Shown here piece by piece: positions 32,185-40,363 of a DNA stretch of 64,000 nt. The stretch lies in contig CAVOGE010000007.1 of the NCBI GenBank assembly GCA_963695195.1, positions 1,364,001-1,428,000 of the forward strand, given 5' to 3'. The position numbers and the translations under genes are program-made. Every line of letters begins with the position of its first letter. The stretch's first letter is position 1. The notes beneath the pieces are model-generated. The model did no database searches. It worked only from the letters and a program-made list of their open reading frames with translations, and was not told the DNA's origin. This DNA comes from CF-167 sp963695195. GTDB taxonomy: Bacteria > Chloroflexota > Limnocylindria > QHBO01.

Positions 32185-33371
32185 ATGACCGACGCATACA
32201 TCCTCTCCGCCGCGCGCACTCCCATCGGCAAGTTCGGCGGGGGCCTCTCCACCGTCCCTGCCACCGACCTGGGGGCCGTCGCGATCCGCGCCGCGGTCGA
32301 GCGATCGAGGATTGACCCCGCGCACATCGACGAAGTGCTGATGGGCCAGGTGATCCAGGCCGGCGCCGGTCAGGCGCCTGCGCGCCAGGCGGCGCTCAAG
32401 GCAGGGCTGCCCAATGGCGTCTCAGCCACCACCATCAACAAGGTGTGCGGCAGCGGCCTGAAGGCGGTGATGCTCGGGGCGGCCTCGATCCGCGCCGGCG
32501 ATGCGCACCTGATCGTGGCCGGCGGGATGGAGAACATGAACCTCGGTCCGTACCTGCTCCCCGGAGCGCGGGCCGGTTATCGGCTGGGAAATGCCGAAAT
32601 GGTCGACAGCACCGTCCACGACGGCCTCTGGTGCGCTATCTGCGACGTGCACATGGGCGCGCACGCCGAGCGCGTGGCCGCCAAGCACGACGTGGGCCGC
32701 GAGACCCAGGATGCCTTCGCCGTCCGTTCGCACCAGCGCGCCCTGGCGGCAATTGGCGAGGGCCGCTTCCGCGACGAGATCGTGCCGGTCGAGGTTCCGG
32801 GCAAGAAGGGCTCCGACCATCGTCGATACCGATGAGGGTCCTCGCGCCGACACGTCGCTCGAGGCGCTCGCGCGACTGAAGCCGGCCTTCCAACCCGATG
32901 GTGGAACCGTCACCGCCGGCAACGCTCCCGGCATCACCGACGGGGCAGCGGCCCTGGTGCTCGCCTCGTCGAGGAGGCGGTCGACGCGCGACGGCGCTCA
33001 CGCCGATGGCCCGCATCACCGGCTACGCCCAGGCCGACGTCGCCCCCGAGTGGCTCTTCGAGGCGCCGATCGACGGCGTGCACCGCCTCCTCGACAAGCT
33101 CAACATGCGTCTCGACGAGTTCGACCTGGTCGAGATCAACGAGGCCTTCGCCGCGCAGGTGCTGGCCGACGGCAACGCGCTCGGGTTCGACTGGGAGAAG
33201 GTCAACGTCAACGGCGGCGCCATCGCGCTCGGCCACCCAATCGGCGCCTCGGGGGCCCGCGTCCTGACGACGCTCCTGTACGAGCTGCGTCGACGTGGGG
33301 GACGCCACGGTCTGGCCACACTGTGCCTGGGTGGCGGGGGAGCGGTCGCGCTGGCCGTCGAGATGGTCTAG
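32185..33371 (+). CDS. Acetyl-CoA acetyltransferase (thiolase), three frameshifts
   Basis: A thiolase of normal length (about 395 codons) whose sequence runs through three frames. Intact hallmarks: nucleophile Cys in TTINKVCGSGLKAVM, NEAFAAQ, GHPIGASGARV with the active-site His, and the final CLGGGG with the second Cys. Breaks: an extra G in GGG at 32808-32810 (KKG to PTIVDTDEGP), a missing base near 32967-32970 (before EEAVDA), and a missing base near 32985-32992 (before LTPMARITGYA). All catalytic residues survive, favouring assembly errors over decay. It cleaves acetoacetyl/3-ketoacyl-CoA or condenses acetyl-CoA, completing the beta-oxidation set. Confidence 0.8.
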
Positions 33372-33412
33372 GGCCGGAGACCTTCGGCCCGCCGTGGCGT
33401 GACCTTCAGCCC

Positions 33413-33442
33413 GTGACGATGGCGCGACGCCTGACCCTATAA
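33413..33442 (+). promoter_or_regulatory. Promoter of gdhA
   Basis: A perfect TATAAT at 33437-33442 with a partial -35 (GTGACG, 33413-33418) and an 18-base spacer. Transcription would start near 33449, leaving a leader of about 84 bases before ATG 33533. Confidence 0.55.
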
Positions 33443-33532
33443 TCCGGCGACCCGCGCACCGGCCCGCTCCCGCGCTCGATTTCGCGGAGGCGCCGCGAAG
33501 CGCCCGTACTGGAGGCTCCAGAACAGAACCCC

Positions 33533-34801
33533 ATGGCAAGTTCGAATCCTGTCGCTGAGGCACCGAACATCTGGGCCGTCGCCCAGGCTCAGTTCGACAG
33601 CGCTGCGGATCAGCTCGATCTCGATCCTGGCCTCCGCAAGGTCCTCCGCGTCCCCCAGCGTGAGTTGACCGTCAACTTCCCGGTCACCATGGATGACGGC
33701 CACGTGGAGGTCTTCACCGGCTATCGGATCCAGCACAACGTGAGCCGCGGACCTGCCAAGGGCGGCATCCGCTACCACCAGGATGTGACCCGCGACGAGG
33801 TCGCCGCGCTCTCGATGTGGATGACCTGGAAGTGCGCCGTGGTCAACATCCCCTACGGCGGTGGCAAGGGGGGCGTGATCGTCGATCCAAAGAAGCTGTC
33901 GATGCGCGAGCTGGAGGGTTTGACCCGTCGCTTCACCACCGAGATCAGCCCGCTCATTGGGCCGGATCGCGACATCCCTGCGCCAGATGTGAACACCAAC
34001 GCTCAGGTGATGGCCTGGATGATGGACACCTTCTCCATGCACCGCGGGTACACCATCCCCGGCGTGGTCACCGGCAAGCCGATCGCCATCGGCGGTTCGC
34101 TCGGCCGCAACGAGGCCACCGCGCGGGGCGCGGTCTTCACGTTGCAGCAGGCCAGCCAGGCCCTGAAGGTATCGATCTCCGGCGCCCGCGTGGTCATCCA
34201 GGGATATGGCAACGCCGGATCGGTCGCGGCCGACCTGCTCGCCGCGGAGGGTGCGTTGATCATCGCGGTCAGCGACTCGAGCGGCGGCATCTACAACCCC
34301 AAGGGACTCGACCCCGCACGCGTTGGCGGATGGAAGCGCGAGCACGGGACAGTGGTCGGCTTCCCCGGCGCCGATGCCGTCAGCAACACCGAGATCCTCG
34401 AGCTCGACTGCGACATCCTCGTCCCGGCGGCCCTCGAGAACCAGATCACCGAGCAGAACGCTCCACGAATCAGGGCCAGGATCGTTGCCGAAGCGGCCAA
34501 CGGGCCGACGACGCCCGAGGCCGACCAGATCCTGTTTGACCGCGGCGTGTTCGTCATTCCTGACATTCTCTGCAATGCCGGCGGCGTGACGGTGAGCTAC
34601 TTCGAGTGGGTCCAGGACATGCAGTCGTTCTTCTGGACCGAGCAGCGCATCAATGAGAGCCTGCACGAGATCATGGACCGGGCCTTCGAGAGCGTCTACG
34701 CCATGAGCAAGCTCCACGGCGTCCACATGCGCACCGCGGCCTACATGGTCGGCGTCGCACGCGTGGCCGAAGCGACTACGCTGCGGGGTCTCTACCCATA
34801 A
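33533..34801 (+). CDS. gdhA: Glutamate dehydrogenase (canonical)
   Basis: A 422-residue hexameric-type glutamate (Glu/Leu/Phe/Val) dehydrogenase interconverting glutamate with 2-oxoglutarate and ammonia. All catalytic residues are present: SRGPAKGGIRYH (Lys76), MWMTWKCAVVNIPYGGGKGG (Lys100 and Lys112) and IPAPDVNT (Asp152). The dinucleotide site is VVIQGYGNAGSVAADLL. Coenzyme preference is not read. The paralogue at 10665 has lost two of these lysines, so the pair may form a catalytic/regulatory complex. The downstream gene starts 15 bases later behind a strong AAGGAGG, suggesting co-expression. Confidence 0.95.
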   Translation: MASSNPVAEAPNIWAVAQAQFDSAADQLDLDPGLRKVLRVPQRELTVNFPVTMDDGHVEVFTGYRIQHNVSRGPAKGGIRYHQDVTRDEVAALSMWMTWKCAVVNIPYGGGKGGVIVDPKKLSMRELEGLTRRFTTEISPLIGPDRDIPAPDVNTNAQVMAWMMDTFSMHRGYTIPGVVTGKPIAIGGSLGRNEATARGAVFTLQQASQALKVSISGARVVIQGYGNAGSVAADLLAAEGALIIAVSDSSGGIYNPKGLDPARVGGWKREHGTVVGFPGADAVSNTEILELDCDILVPAALENQITEQNAPRIRARIVAEAANGPTTPEADQILFDRGVFVIPDILCNAGGVTVSYFEWVQDMQSFFWTEQRINESLHEIMDRAFESVYAMSKLHGVHMRTAAYMVGVARVAEATTLRGLYP

Positions 34802-34816
34802 GGAGGGCGTTCCCAC

Positions 34817-35422
34817 ATGCTCGATCACGAGGAGCGGTTTCTCTTCCGCGAGGAGATCCTCAACCTGGCCACCGCCCTCGCTGACCCGGGCGCACTGGAC
34901 AGCGTGGAGGACCTGCTGGCGGAGGTCACCACCTCGCCGCACTTCGACTCCGATGTCTTCATCCTGGAACGCTCCCTGCAGGTGATGCTTGGCGGTCGCG
35001 CGGGCTCGACGCTGGTCGGGCTGCTCACCGTCACGCGGGAGGTCTTCGACGAGGTCGGCGAGATGGGGCTGCCGGCCGATGTACACGAGCGGCTGGTCGG
35101 CATGCGCGCCCGCTTCGGCCTCGCGATCGACAACGCCCTGAACTTCCTCAACAACCCCGACGGCATCCAGGGGCACAACTTCGGCACGCAGATCACGCAT
35201 GGCGAGAGCGGGGTCACCCTCCAGGGTCGCCTGACCCTGGTCCGCTACAACAACGAGCCGCAGTTCTTCATCGCCGACGCGGACGTCCTGCTCAGCGTGG
35301 CCGCAGACATGATGGAGCGGCTGGGCGAACACCTCGAGCCGGAGATGATCGAGCCCGAACTGCTGACGCGGCTGCGCGAGGGCGTCGATCTGATCGAACG
35401 ACGGGCCAAACCGCGGGCGTGA
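34817..35422 (+). CDS. Unknown protein coupled to gdhA
   Basis: A 201-residue soluble protein of no recognised family. The N-terminal half is helical and acidic (HEERFLFREEILNLATALAD, DSVEDLLAEVT). A central region has AIDNALNFLNNPDGIQGHNF, then a beta-rich part (ESGVTLQGRLTLVRYNNEPQ, FFIADADVLLSV) and a closing helix. No signal peptide or membrane span is seen. AAGGAGG overlaps the end of gdhA, and the stop overlaps the next gene's GTG start, so the three genes are translated as a unit. A role in regulating nitrogen or carbon flux is possible but unproven. Confidence 0.7.
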   Translation: MLDHEERFLFREEILNLATALADPGALDSVEDLLAEVTTSPHFDSDVFILERSLQVMLGGRAGSTLVGLLTVTREVFDEVGEMGLPADVHERLVGMRARFGLAIDNALNFLNNPDGIQGHNFGTQITHGESGVTLQGRLTLVRYNNEPQFFIADADVLLSVAADMMERLGEHLEPEMIEPELLTRLREGVDLIERRAKPRA

Positions 35423-36528
35423 GCCCCGTACCACGCGTCTTTCTGGCGGCCACCGGACAGAACCGCGGCAAGACGACCGCGTCCCTTGGCCTGATCGCCG
35501 CGATGGCGGCCCGAGGTCGGCGCATCGGCTTCGTCAAGCCGGTCGGGCAGCGCTACCTGATGGTTGACGGCACCCGCGCCGACGAGGACGCCGTGCTGAT
35601 GAAGGCCGTCTTCGGCCTGGACGATGCGCTCAACGACATGAGCCCGGTCACCCTGCCTCGCCATTTCACCACCGATTTCGTCATGGGACGGATCGACACC
35701 GATCTGGCACGCGAGATGACCGATGCCGTCGCCCGCGTCGCCGCCGGCAAGGATCTGCTCGTGATCGAGGGGACCGGTCACGCCGGGGTCGGGGCGGTGG
35801 TCGGGCTCAGCAATGCCCGCGTCGCGTCGCTCCTCGAGGCTCCGGTGGTGATCGTCAGCGAGGGAGGCGTCGGTCGCCCGATCGACGAGATCGTGCTCAA
35901 TCACGCCCTCTTCGAGCGTCACGGGGTGCGCGTGCTCGGGGCGGTGGTCAACAAGGTCGACATCGAGTCGCATCCGGACCTCCCAGAGATCCTGCGGCAC
36001 GGCCTCGCGCAACACGGCCTCGACCTGCTCGGCTGCATCCCCTACAGCCAGATGCTGGCTGATCCCTCGCTGGAGCTGATCGTCACGCACCTCGATGGGG
36101 AGTTGCTCGCCGGCGAGGCGGCGGCTGAGCGGACGATCGGGCACGTCGCCATCGGGGCGATGCACGCCGAGCATGCCATCGGCCTGCTGCACGATCGGAC
36201 GCTGCTCATCACGCCCGGCGATCGCGAGGACCTGATCGCGGCCTGCCTGGCCGCCAATCGGGCCGGATCCGGCACGCTGATCACCGGGATGGTGCTCACC
36301 GGCGGATTCCGGCCGGGTCCAGCGATGCTCGCCGAGCTCCGCGCCGCAGGCCTCTTCGCATACCTGGTGACCAGCGACACCTACCACACCGCCCAGGCGG
36401 TCGACGAGATCCTCGTCAAGACCCACCCTACCGATTTCGACAAGATCGCGACGATCAAGCAACTCGTGGGCCGATCCCTCGACGCCGAGGCGCTGCTCAG
36501 GCTAATCGGCGGGGTTTCGACAGGCTGA
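35419..36528 (+). CDS. P-loop (AAA_26) plus DRTGG-domain protein
   Basis: A 369-residue protein resembling the N-terminal regulatory part of long phosphotransacetylases, without the acetyltransferase domain. The dethiobiotin synthetase/cobyrinate synthase-like P-loop is LAATGQNRGKTTASLGLI (residues about 9-26), with VIEGTGHAGVGAVVGLSNAR as the later nucleotide motif. The DRTGG domain covers about residues 215-320 (HVAIGAMHAEHAIGLLHDRT, LLITPGDREDLIAACL). Such proteins are thought to sense acetyl-phosphate or CoA metabolites. The GTG start overlaps the preceding stop (GTGA), linking it to gdhA. Confidence 0.75.
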   Translation: MSPVPRVFLAATGQNRGKTTASLGLIAAMAARGRRIGFVKPVGQRYLMVDGTRADEDAVLMKAVFGLDDALNDMSPVTLPRHFTTDFVMGRIDTDLAREMTDAVARVAAGKDLLVIEGTGHAGVGAVVGLSNARVASLLEAPVVIVSEGGVGRPIDEIVLNHALFERHGVRVLGAVVNKVDIESHPDLPEILRHGLAQHGLDLLGCIPYSQMLADPSLELIVTHLDGELLAGEAAAERTIGHVAIGAMHAEHAIGLLHDRTLLITPGDREDLIAACLAANRAGSGTLITGMVLTGGFRPGPAMLAELRAAGLFAYLVTSDTYHTAQAVDEILVKTHPTDFDKIATIKQLVGRSLDAEALLRLIGGVSTG

Positions 36529-36535
36529 CGCGTCG

Positions 36536-36541
36536 TACCAT
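36536..36541 (+). promoter_or_regulatory. -10 element of the HhH-GPD gene
   Basis: TACCAT with exactly six bases to ATG 36548, just after the stop of the preceding operon; leaderless arrangement. Confidence 0.45.
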
Positions 36542-36547
36542 GCGGCG

Positions 36548-37129
36548 ATGAATACCCCCGAGATGCTCCACTTCACCGGAGATCCAGAGGCCGATCGGCT
36601 CCTCGCCAGCGACCCATTGGCGCTGCTCATCGGCTTCGCGCTCGATCAGCAGGTCAGCGTCCAGAAAGCGTTCAGCGGCCCAGCCGAACTGCGGCGCCGG
36701 CTCGGCCACCTCGACGCAGCTCGGATCGCCGCCACCGACCTCGTCGAACTGGAGCGGATCTTTCGCGAGCGTCCCGCACTCCACCGCTTCCCGGCCGCCA
36801 TGGCTGCCCGGGTGCAATCACTCTGCGCGGTCATCGCAGGCGAGTACGGCGGTGACGCGGCCAACGTCTGGCGACAGGCGCACGACGGGCCTGACCTGCA
36901 GCGCCGCCTGCTGGCGCTGCCGTCGATCGGGGAGATGAAGGCGCGCTCGCTGATCGCGATCCTGGGCAAGCGGCTGGGGGTCGATCTGCCCGACATGGCC
37001 GCGGTGATGCCATCCCACCCGACCCTGGGCGATGTCGACTCTGCGGAGGCGCTGGAGCGCTACCAGGCGCTGAAGCGCACCTACAAGGCGGAACTGCGCG
37101 CGAAGGGCGAAACGTTCGGCGGTCGCTGA
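36548..37129 (+). CDS. HhH-GPD family base-excision-type protein
   Basis: A 193-residue protein of the small HhH-GPD family common in actinobacteria and relatives. Typical blocks: DPLALLIGFALDQQVSVQKA, FSGPAELRRRLG, and the helix-hairpin-helix LLALPSIGEMKARSLIAILG. The Asp after the HhH in true glycosylases is probably represented in GVDLPDM. The iron-sulfur Cys cluster of EndoIII/MutY is absent. Likely role: recognition or excision of damaged bases, not demonstrated for this subfamily. A hairpin follows the stop by eight bases. Confidence 0.8.
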   Translation: MNTPEMLHFTGDPEADRLLASDPLALLIGFALDQQVSVQKAFSGPAELRRRLGHLDAARIAATDLVELERIFRERPALHRFPAAMAARVQSLCAVIAGEYGGDAANVWRQAHDGPDLQRRLLALPSIGEMKARSLIAILGKRLGVDLPDMAAVMPSHPTLGDVDSAEALERYQALKRTYKAELRAKGETFGGR

Positions 37130-37136
37130 ACAGGGA

Positions 37137-37169
37137 AGGAGGCCGGACGTGGGCACTCGCCGGCCTCCT
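37137..37169 (+). terminator. Hairpin terminator after the HhH-GPD gene
   Basis: AGGAGGCCGG and CCGGCCTCCT form a perfect 10-bp stem with a 13-base loop, followed by CTTGCG without a T-run. The remaining bases to 37285 hold nothing recognised and contain the end of the convergent panC region. Confidence 0.6.
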
Positions 37170-37285
37170 CTTGCGCCGCGGCAGCCGGTCTCCCGGCGCC
37201 CGCGGTGACAGCGGTCATCATACGGACCCGACCCCCGACGTCACTAGTACTTTCTGGCCCGCATCGGGTCCCCACGGGCGGCGCA

Positions 37286-38140
37286 TCACGCAACGTCCCA
37301 GGCGAGCGGCATGTTGTCGGTGAGCCGCGTCCGTCCGATCCAGGCGGCGACGAGTGCCAGGGCAGGGCCGGTGACCCGGCGCAGCTCGACCAGCGTGCTC
37401 GCGTCGGCGAGGCTCACGTAGTCGGGGCGTGCCATCGATTCGGCGGCGATCGTGTCGGTCATCCGGGCGCGCAGTACCTCGGCCGAGCGCTCGCCAGCGT
37501 CATACGCGTCCTTGGCCGCCGATATGGCCGCGTACAGGCAGGTGGCCGCGTGGCGCTCCTCGATCGAGAGCAGGGCGTTGGCACTCGAGACGGCCAGGCC
37601 ATCGGCCTCCCGCACCGTGGGGCAGACAACCAGATCGATGTTCATGAACAGGTCGGCGATCATCCGTCGCAGGATCACGATCTGCTGGGCATGCCGTTGG
37701 CCGAGGTACAGGCGCGCCGGTCCCACCACGTGGAGCAGCTTGAGCATGACCGTGGTCAGTCCGTCGAGGTGCCCGGGGCGGGAGGCTCCCTCCAGCTGGC
37801 GCGTCAGCCCCTCAACGACCACCCGCGTCGAATCGGAACCCGGAAAGAGGGTGACGCGGTCGGGGAGGAACGCAATGTGGGCCTTCGCCTGCTCCAACAG
37901 GGCCAGGTCGTGACGCTCGTCGCGGGGAGCCTGGCCGCCCTCGTCGAGCGCTGAGAACTCACCCGGGTTGACGAAGCAGCTGACCACGACGCAGCCGTTC
38001 TCGGCGCCAGCGCGGTGGACCAGCGACAACTGACCGTCGTGCAGCGCTCCCATGGTCGGGATGAAGCCGACGGCATCGCCTGCGACCCGCCGCTCGAGGA
38101 TCGCGGATCGCAGGTCGGCGACGGTGCGGACGGTCTCCAC
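37286..38140 (-). CDS. panC: Pantothenate synthetase-family protein with altered active site
   Basis: A 284-residue member of the PanC family in the CoA operon. The fold is kept: VGFIPTMGALHDG, VVVSCFVNPGEF, RPGHLDGLTTVMLKLLHVVG, READGLAVSS. Compared with M. tuberculosis PanC, many ligands differ: the second His of HxGH is Gln37, the pantoate-binding Gln is Glu61, the Lys-Asp of GEKDxQQ is Arg149-His150, and the Arg of SSRN is Ala187. His34, Arg121, His124, Gln153 and both Ser remain. It may be a divergent enzyme, use another substrate, or be inactive. Its start lies two bases after the coaBC stop. Confidence 0.85.
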   Translation of the reverse strand: METVRTVADLRSAILERRVAGDAVGFIPTMGALHDGQLSLVHRAGAENGCVVVSCFVNPGEFSALDEGGQAPRDERHDLALLEQAKAHIAFLPDRVTLFPGSDSTRVVVEGLTRQLEGASRPGHLDGLTTVMLKLLHVVGPARLYLGQRHAQQIVILRRMIADLFMNIDLVVCPTVREADGLAVSSANALLSIEERHAATCLYAAISAAKDAYDAGERSAEVLRARMTDTIAAESMARPDYVSLADASTLVELRRVTGPALALVAAWIGRTRLTDNMPLAWDVA

Positions 38141-38142
38141 GG

Positions 38143-39411
38143 TCAGCGACGGCGTGCGCGGGTCGATCGCCTCGACCCGGCCGGGGGCCGGGCGGCGCGG
38201 TAGCGGTCAACGATCAGGTCCCAGAGGCGCTCGGCGACCTGTCGCTTGGGGAGCATCGGCCAGTCGGTGAGTGGACCCTCCGCGCCAAAGACGGTCACCT
38301 TGTTGTCATCCGAACCGATCGCGTCGAACGGACCGCCCACTCGGTTCCCGACGATCAGGTCGAGCCCCTTGTCGCGCAGCTTGGAGAGCGCGTTCGCCTC
38401 GAGGTCGTCGGTCTCGGCCGCAAAACCGATGATGAACGGGCGCACCCCGTCGGCCATCTCGCCGACCTCGGCCACGATGTCCGGGTTCGGAACCAGGTCG
38501 ATCTGCAGCGCGGCGCCGTCACGCTTGATCTTGCTACTGCTGGCGCGCTTGGGGGCGAAGTCGGCCACCGCAGCAGCCATCACCAGGATGTCGGCCGAGG
38601 GGGCAGCGCGGAGCACCGCGGTGCGCATCGCTGCGGCCGTGGTTGCCTCCACGCTCGTCACACCGCGTGGAGCGGGGACGGTCATCGAGCCTTTGACGAG
38701 GGTGACCGTCGCGCCGCGGTCGCGCGCGGCCTCGGCGATGGCGACCCCCATCTTGCCGCTGCTCCGGTTGCCGAGGAAGCGAACCGGGTCGATCGGTTCC
38801 CGGGTGCCGCCGGCGCTGACCACCACGTGGAGCCCCTCGAGCTCGCCGGCGTGTGAGAAGAGGCCCTCGACCGCGGCGACGATGGTGCCTGGCTCCGCCA
38901 GTCTGCCGACCCCGGTGAGTCCGCTGGCCAGCGCACCGACCTCGGGTTCGACGATGACGTGTCCGAATCCTCGCAGCGTCTCGACGTTGCGCAGCGTCGC
39001 CGGGTGCGTCCACATCCCCGCGTCCATCGCCGGCGCCACGATGACGGGTGCCCGGCTGGCGAGGACCATGGCCGTCACCGCGTTCCCGGCGAGGCCCGCC
39101 GCGAGCTCGGCGAGGAGATTGGCCGTGGCGGGTGCCAGGACGATCGCGTCCGCGCCCTCGGCGAGCTCCACGTGTGCGATCTGCTCGTCGGTGTCGAGGG
39201 CCATCACGTTGCTGACCACCGGGCGGTGGGTGAGGGACGCGAAGGTGAGCGGGGTCACGAACGCGGTGGCTCCGGTGGTCATCGCCACGTCCACCACGGC
39301 GCCCCGTTCGGCGAGTAGCCGGACCAGCGAGACGGCCTTATAGGCGGCGATGCTGCCACTGACACCGACGATCACGCGCCGACCGGCGAGCGGACTCCCT
39401 TCGTCGCTCAT
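38143..39411 (-). CDS. coaBC: Bifunctional CoaBC (PPC synthetase/decarboxylase)
   Basis: A 422-residue two-domain enzyme of CoA synthesis. The N-terminal CoaC flavoprotein domain has GVSGSIAAYKAVSLVR, AHVELAEGADAIVLAPATAN (active His) and APAMDAGMW. The C-terminal CoaB domain has VVSAGGTREPIDPVRFLGNR, NRSSGKMGVAIA and LVPNPDIVAEVG. The usual Cys of the CoaC substrate flap is Ser in LASGLTGVGRLAEP, a substitution that needs checking against relatives. It condenses 4'-phosphopantothenate with cysteine and decarboxylates the product. ATG 39411 overlaps the coaX stop (ATGA). The longer open frame upstream is antisense noise within coaX. Confidence 0.95.
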   Translation of the reverse strand: MSDEGSPLAGRRVIVGVSGSIAAYKAVSLVRLLAERGAVVDVAMTTGATAFVTPLTFASLTHRPVVSNVMALDTDEQIAHVELAEGADAIVLAPATANLLAELAAGLAGNAVTAMVLASRAPVIVAPAMDAGMWTHPATLRNVETLRGFGHVIVEPEVGALASGLTGVGRLAEPGTIVAAVEGLFSHAGELEGLHVVVSAGGTREPIDPVRFLGNRSSGKMGVAIAEAARDRGATVTLVKGSMTVPAPRGVTSVEATTAAAMRTAVLRAAPSADILVMAAAVADFAPKRASSSKIKRDGAALQIDLVPNPDIVAEVGEMADGVRPFIIGFAAETDDLEANALSKLRDKGLDLIVGNRVGGPFDAIGSDDNKVTVFGAEGPLTDWPMLPKRQVAERLWDLIVDRYRAARPPAGSRRSTRARRR

Positions 39412-40262
39412 CGGTGCCGGGTGCCAGCGGCAGGCGCGCTGCCGGCGAGTCGGTCCGGAGCCGTCTGCCTCCCGACCGCCGCCCGGTATGCGTACAGGAT
39501 CCCGCGCAACGTCAGGTCCGGCTCGATGGCGTCGATGCCCGGCACGTCGGCAAGCCACGGCTCGTGGGTGTACCCGCCAGTCGCGATCACCGTCACGCGG
39601 GAGTCGGCGGGGGACCGCTCGACGAGTTCGGTTCGCAGTGCGGTCAGCAGGCCGCTCACCAGGCCGATGTATCCGAGCACCGTGCCGCTCTGCATGGCGT
39701 GAATGGTATTCGCGCCGATCGCGCGCGGCGGCCGGCGCAGCTCGATGCGCGGCAGCTTGCTCGCATACCCCACCAGCGCTTCGAGCGACAGGCCGAGGCC
39801 CGGCGCGATGGCGCCGCCGATGTATGCACCCTCGGCCGACACGATGTCGAAGTTGGTGCTCGTGCCCAGGTCGATCACGATCGCCGGTCCGCCGAATTCG
39901 GTCCGGGCGGCGAGCGCGTTGCAGAGCCGGTCGGCACCCGCCTCGGCCGGCCGATCGATCTCGATTGGGAGCGTTCCGCTCATGGAAGTCGCATCGATCG
40001 TCATCGGCTCGTGGCCCAAACGGGTGCGGAAGAAGCGCTCGAAGGTCTCGGTGAGGGGCGGCACGACCGACGCGAGCGCGACCGCGTCGAGCGCGCCGAG
40101 CTGATGCCCGTCGAGGGTGAGCATGCTGGCGACCAGGGCCGCCACCTCGTCCGCGGTGGCAGTCGCCTGGCTGGTGGCACGCCACGAACCGGCCAGCTGG
40201 CCGTCCTCGAAGAGGCCGAGCGTGATATTGGTGTTGCCGATATCGGCGGCCAGCAGCTTCAC
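39408..40262 (-). CDS. coaX: Type III pantothenate kinase
   Basis: A 284-residue ASKHA-fold kinase phosphorylating pantothenate. The phosphate-1 motif is ADIGNTNITLG, phosphate-2 is VIDLGTSTNFDIVS, and GAIAPGLGLSLEALVGYASK and GGYTHEPWL complete the site. I place the start at GTG 40262 (VKLLAADIGNTN), as TACGAT ends seven bases upstream in the window's usual leaderless spacing and family members begin at this point; ATG 40271, three codons earlier, overlaps that -10. It is first of three CoA-pathway genes (coaX-coaBC-panC) that overlap or abut. Confidence 0.93.
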   Translation of the reverse strand: MKLLAADIGNTNITLGLFEDGQLAGSWRATSQATATADEVAALVASMLTLDGHQLGALDAVALASVVPPLTETFERFFRTRLGHEPMTIDATSMSGTLPIEIDRPAEAGADRLCNALAARTEFGGPAIVIDLGTSTNFDIVSAEGAYIGGAIAPGLGLSLEALVGYASKLPRIELRRPPRAIGANTIHAMQSGTVLGYIGLVSGLLTALRTELVERSPADSRVTVIATGGYTHEPWLADVPGIDAIEPDLTLRGILYAYRAAVGRQTAPDRLAGSAPAAGTRHR

Positions 40263-40269
40263 GCCCGAC

Positions 40270-40275
40270 ATCGTA
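40270..40275 (-). promoter_or_regulatory. -10 element of the coaX-coaBC-panC operon
   Basis: TACGAT on the minus strand, seven bases before GTG 40262. It overlaps the alternative ATG at 40271, which is why the GTG is preferred as start. Confidence 0.45.
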
Positions 40276-40313
40276 CCAGCCGTCCGGGAAGGCCCCGCGT
40301 CGCGGGGCGGTGC

Positions 40314-40319
40314 TAGACT
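40314..40319 (+). promoter_or_regulatory. Possible -10 element upstream of the 40364 gene
   Basis: TAGACT, 44 bases before ATG 40364, in the divergent gap with coaX. No good -35 is seen. Confidence 0.3.
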
Positions 40320-40363
40320 CGCCGGCGACTCCACCACCGCTATCCGTACCTTCGAGCGAGCCG

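Noticed and set aside
33437..35434. Long minus-strand open frame opposite gdhA
   Set aside because: Antisense to gdhA and the coupled gene; no recognisable motif and shadow-like composition.
37170..37285. A riboswitch or small RNA between the HhH-GPD gene and panC
   Set aside because: Apart from the terminator hairpin, I see no conserved riboswitch core or promoter-terminator pair in this stretch.
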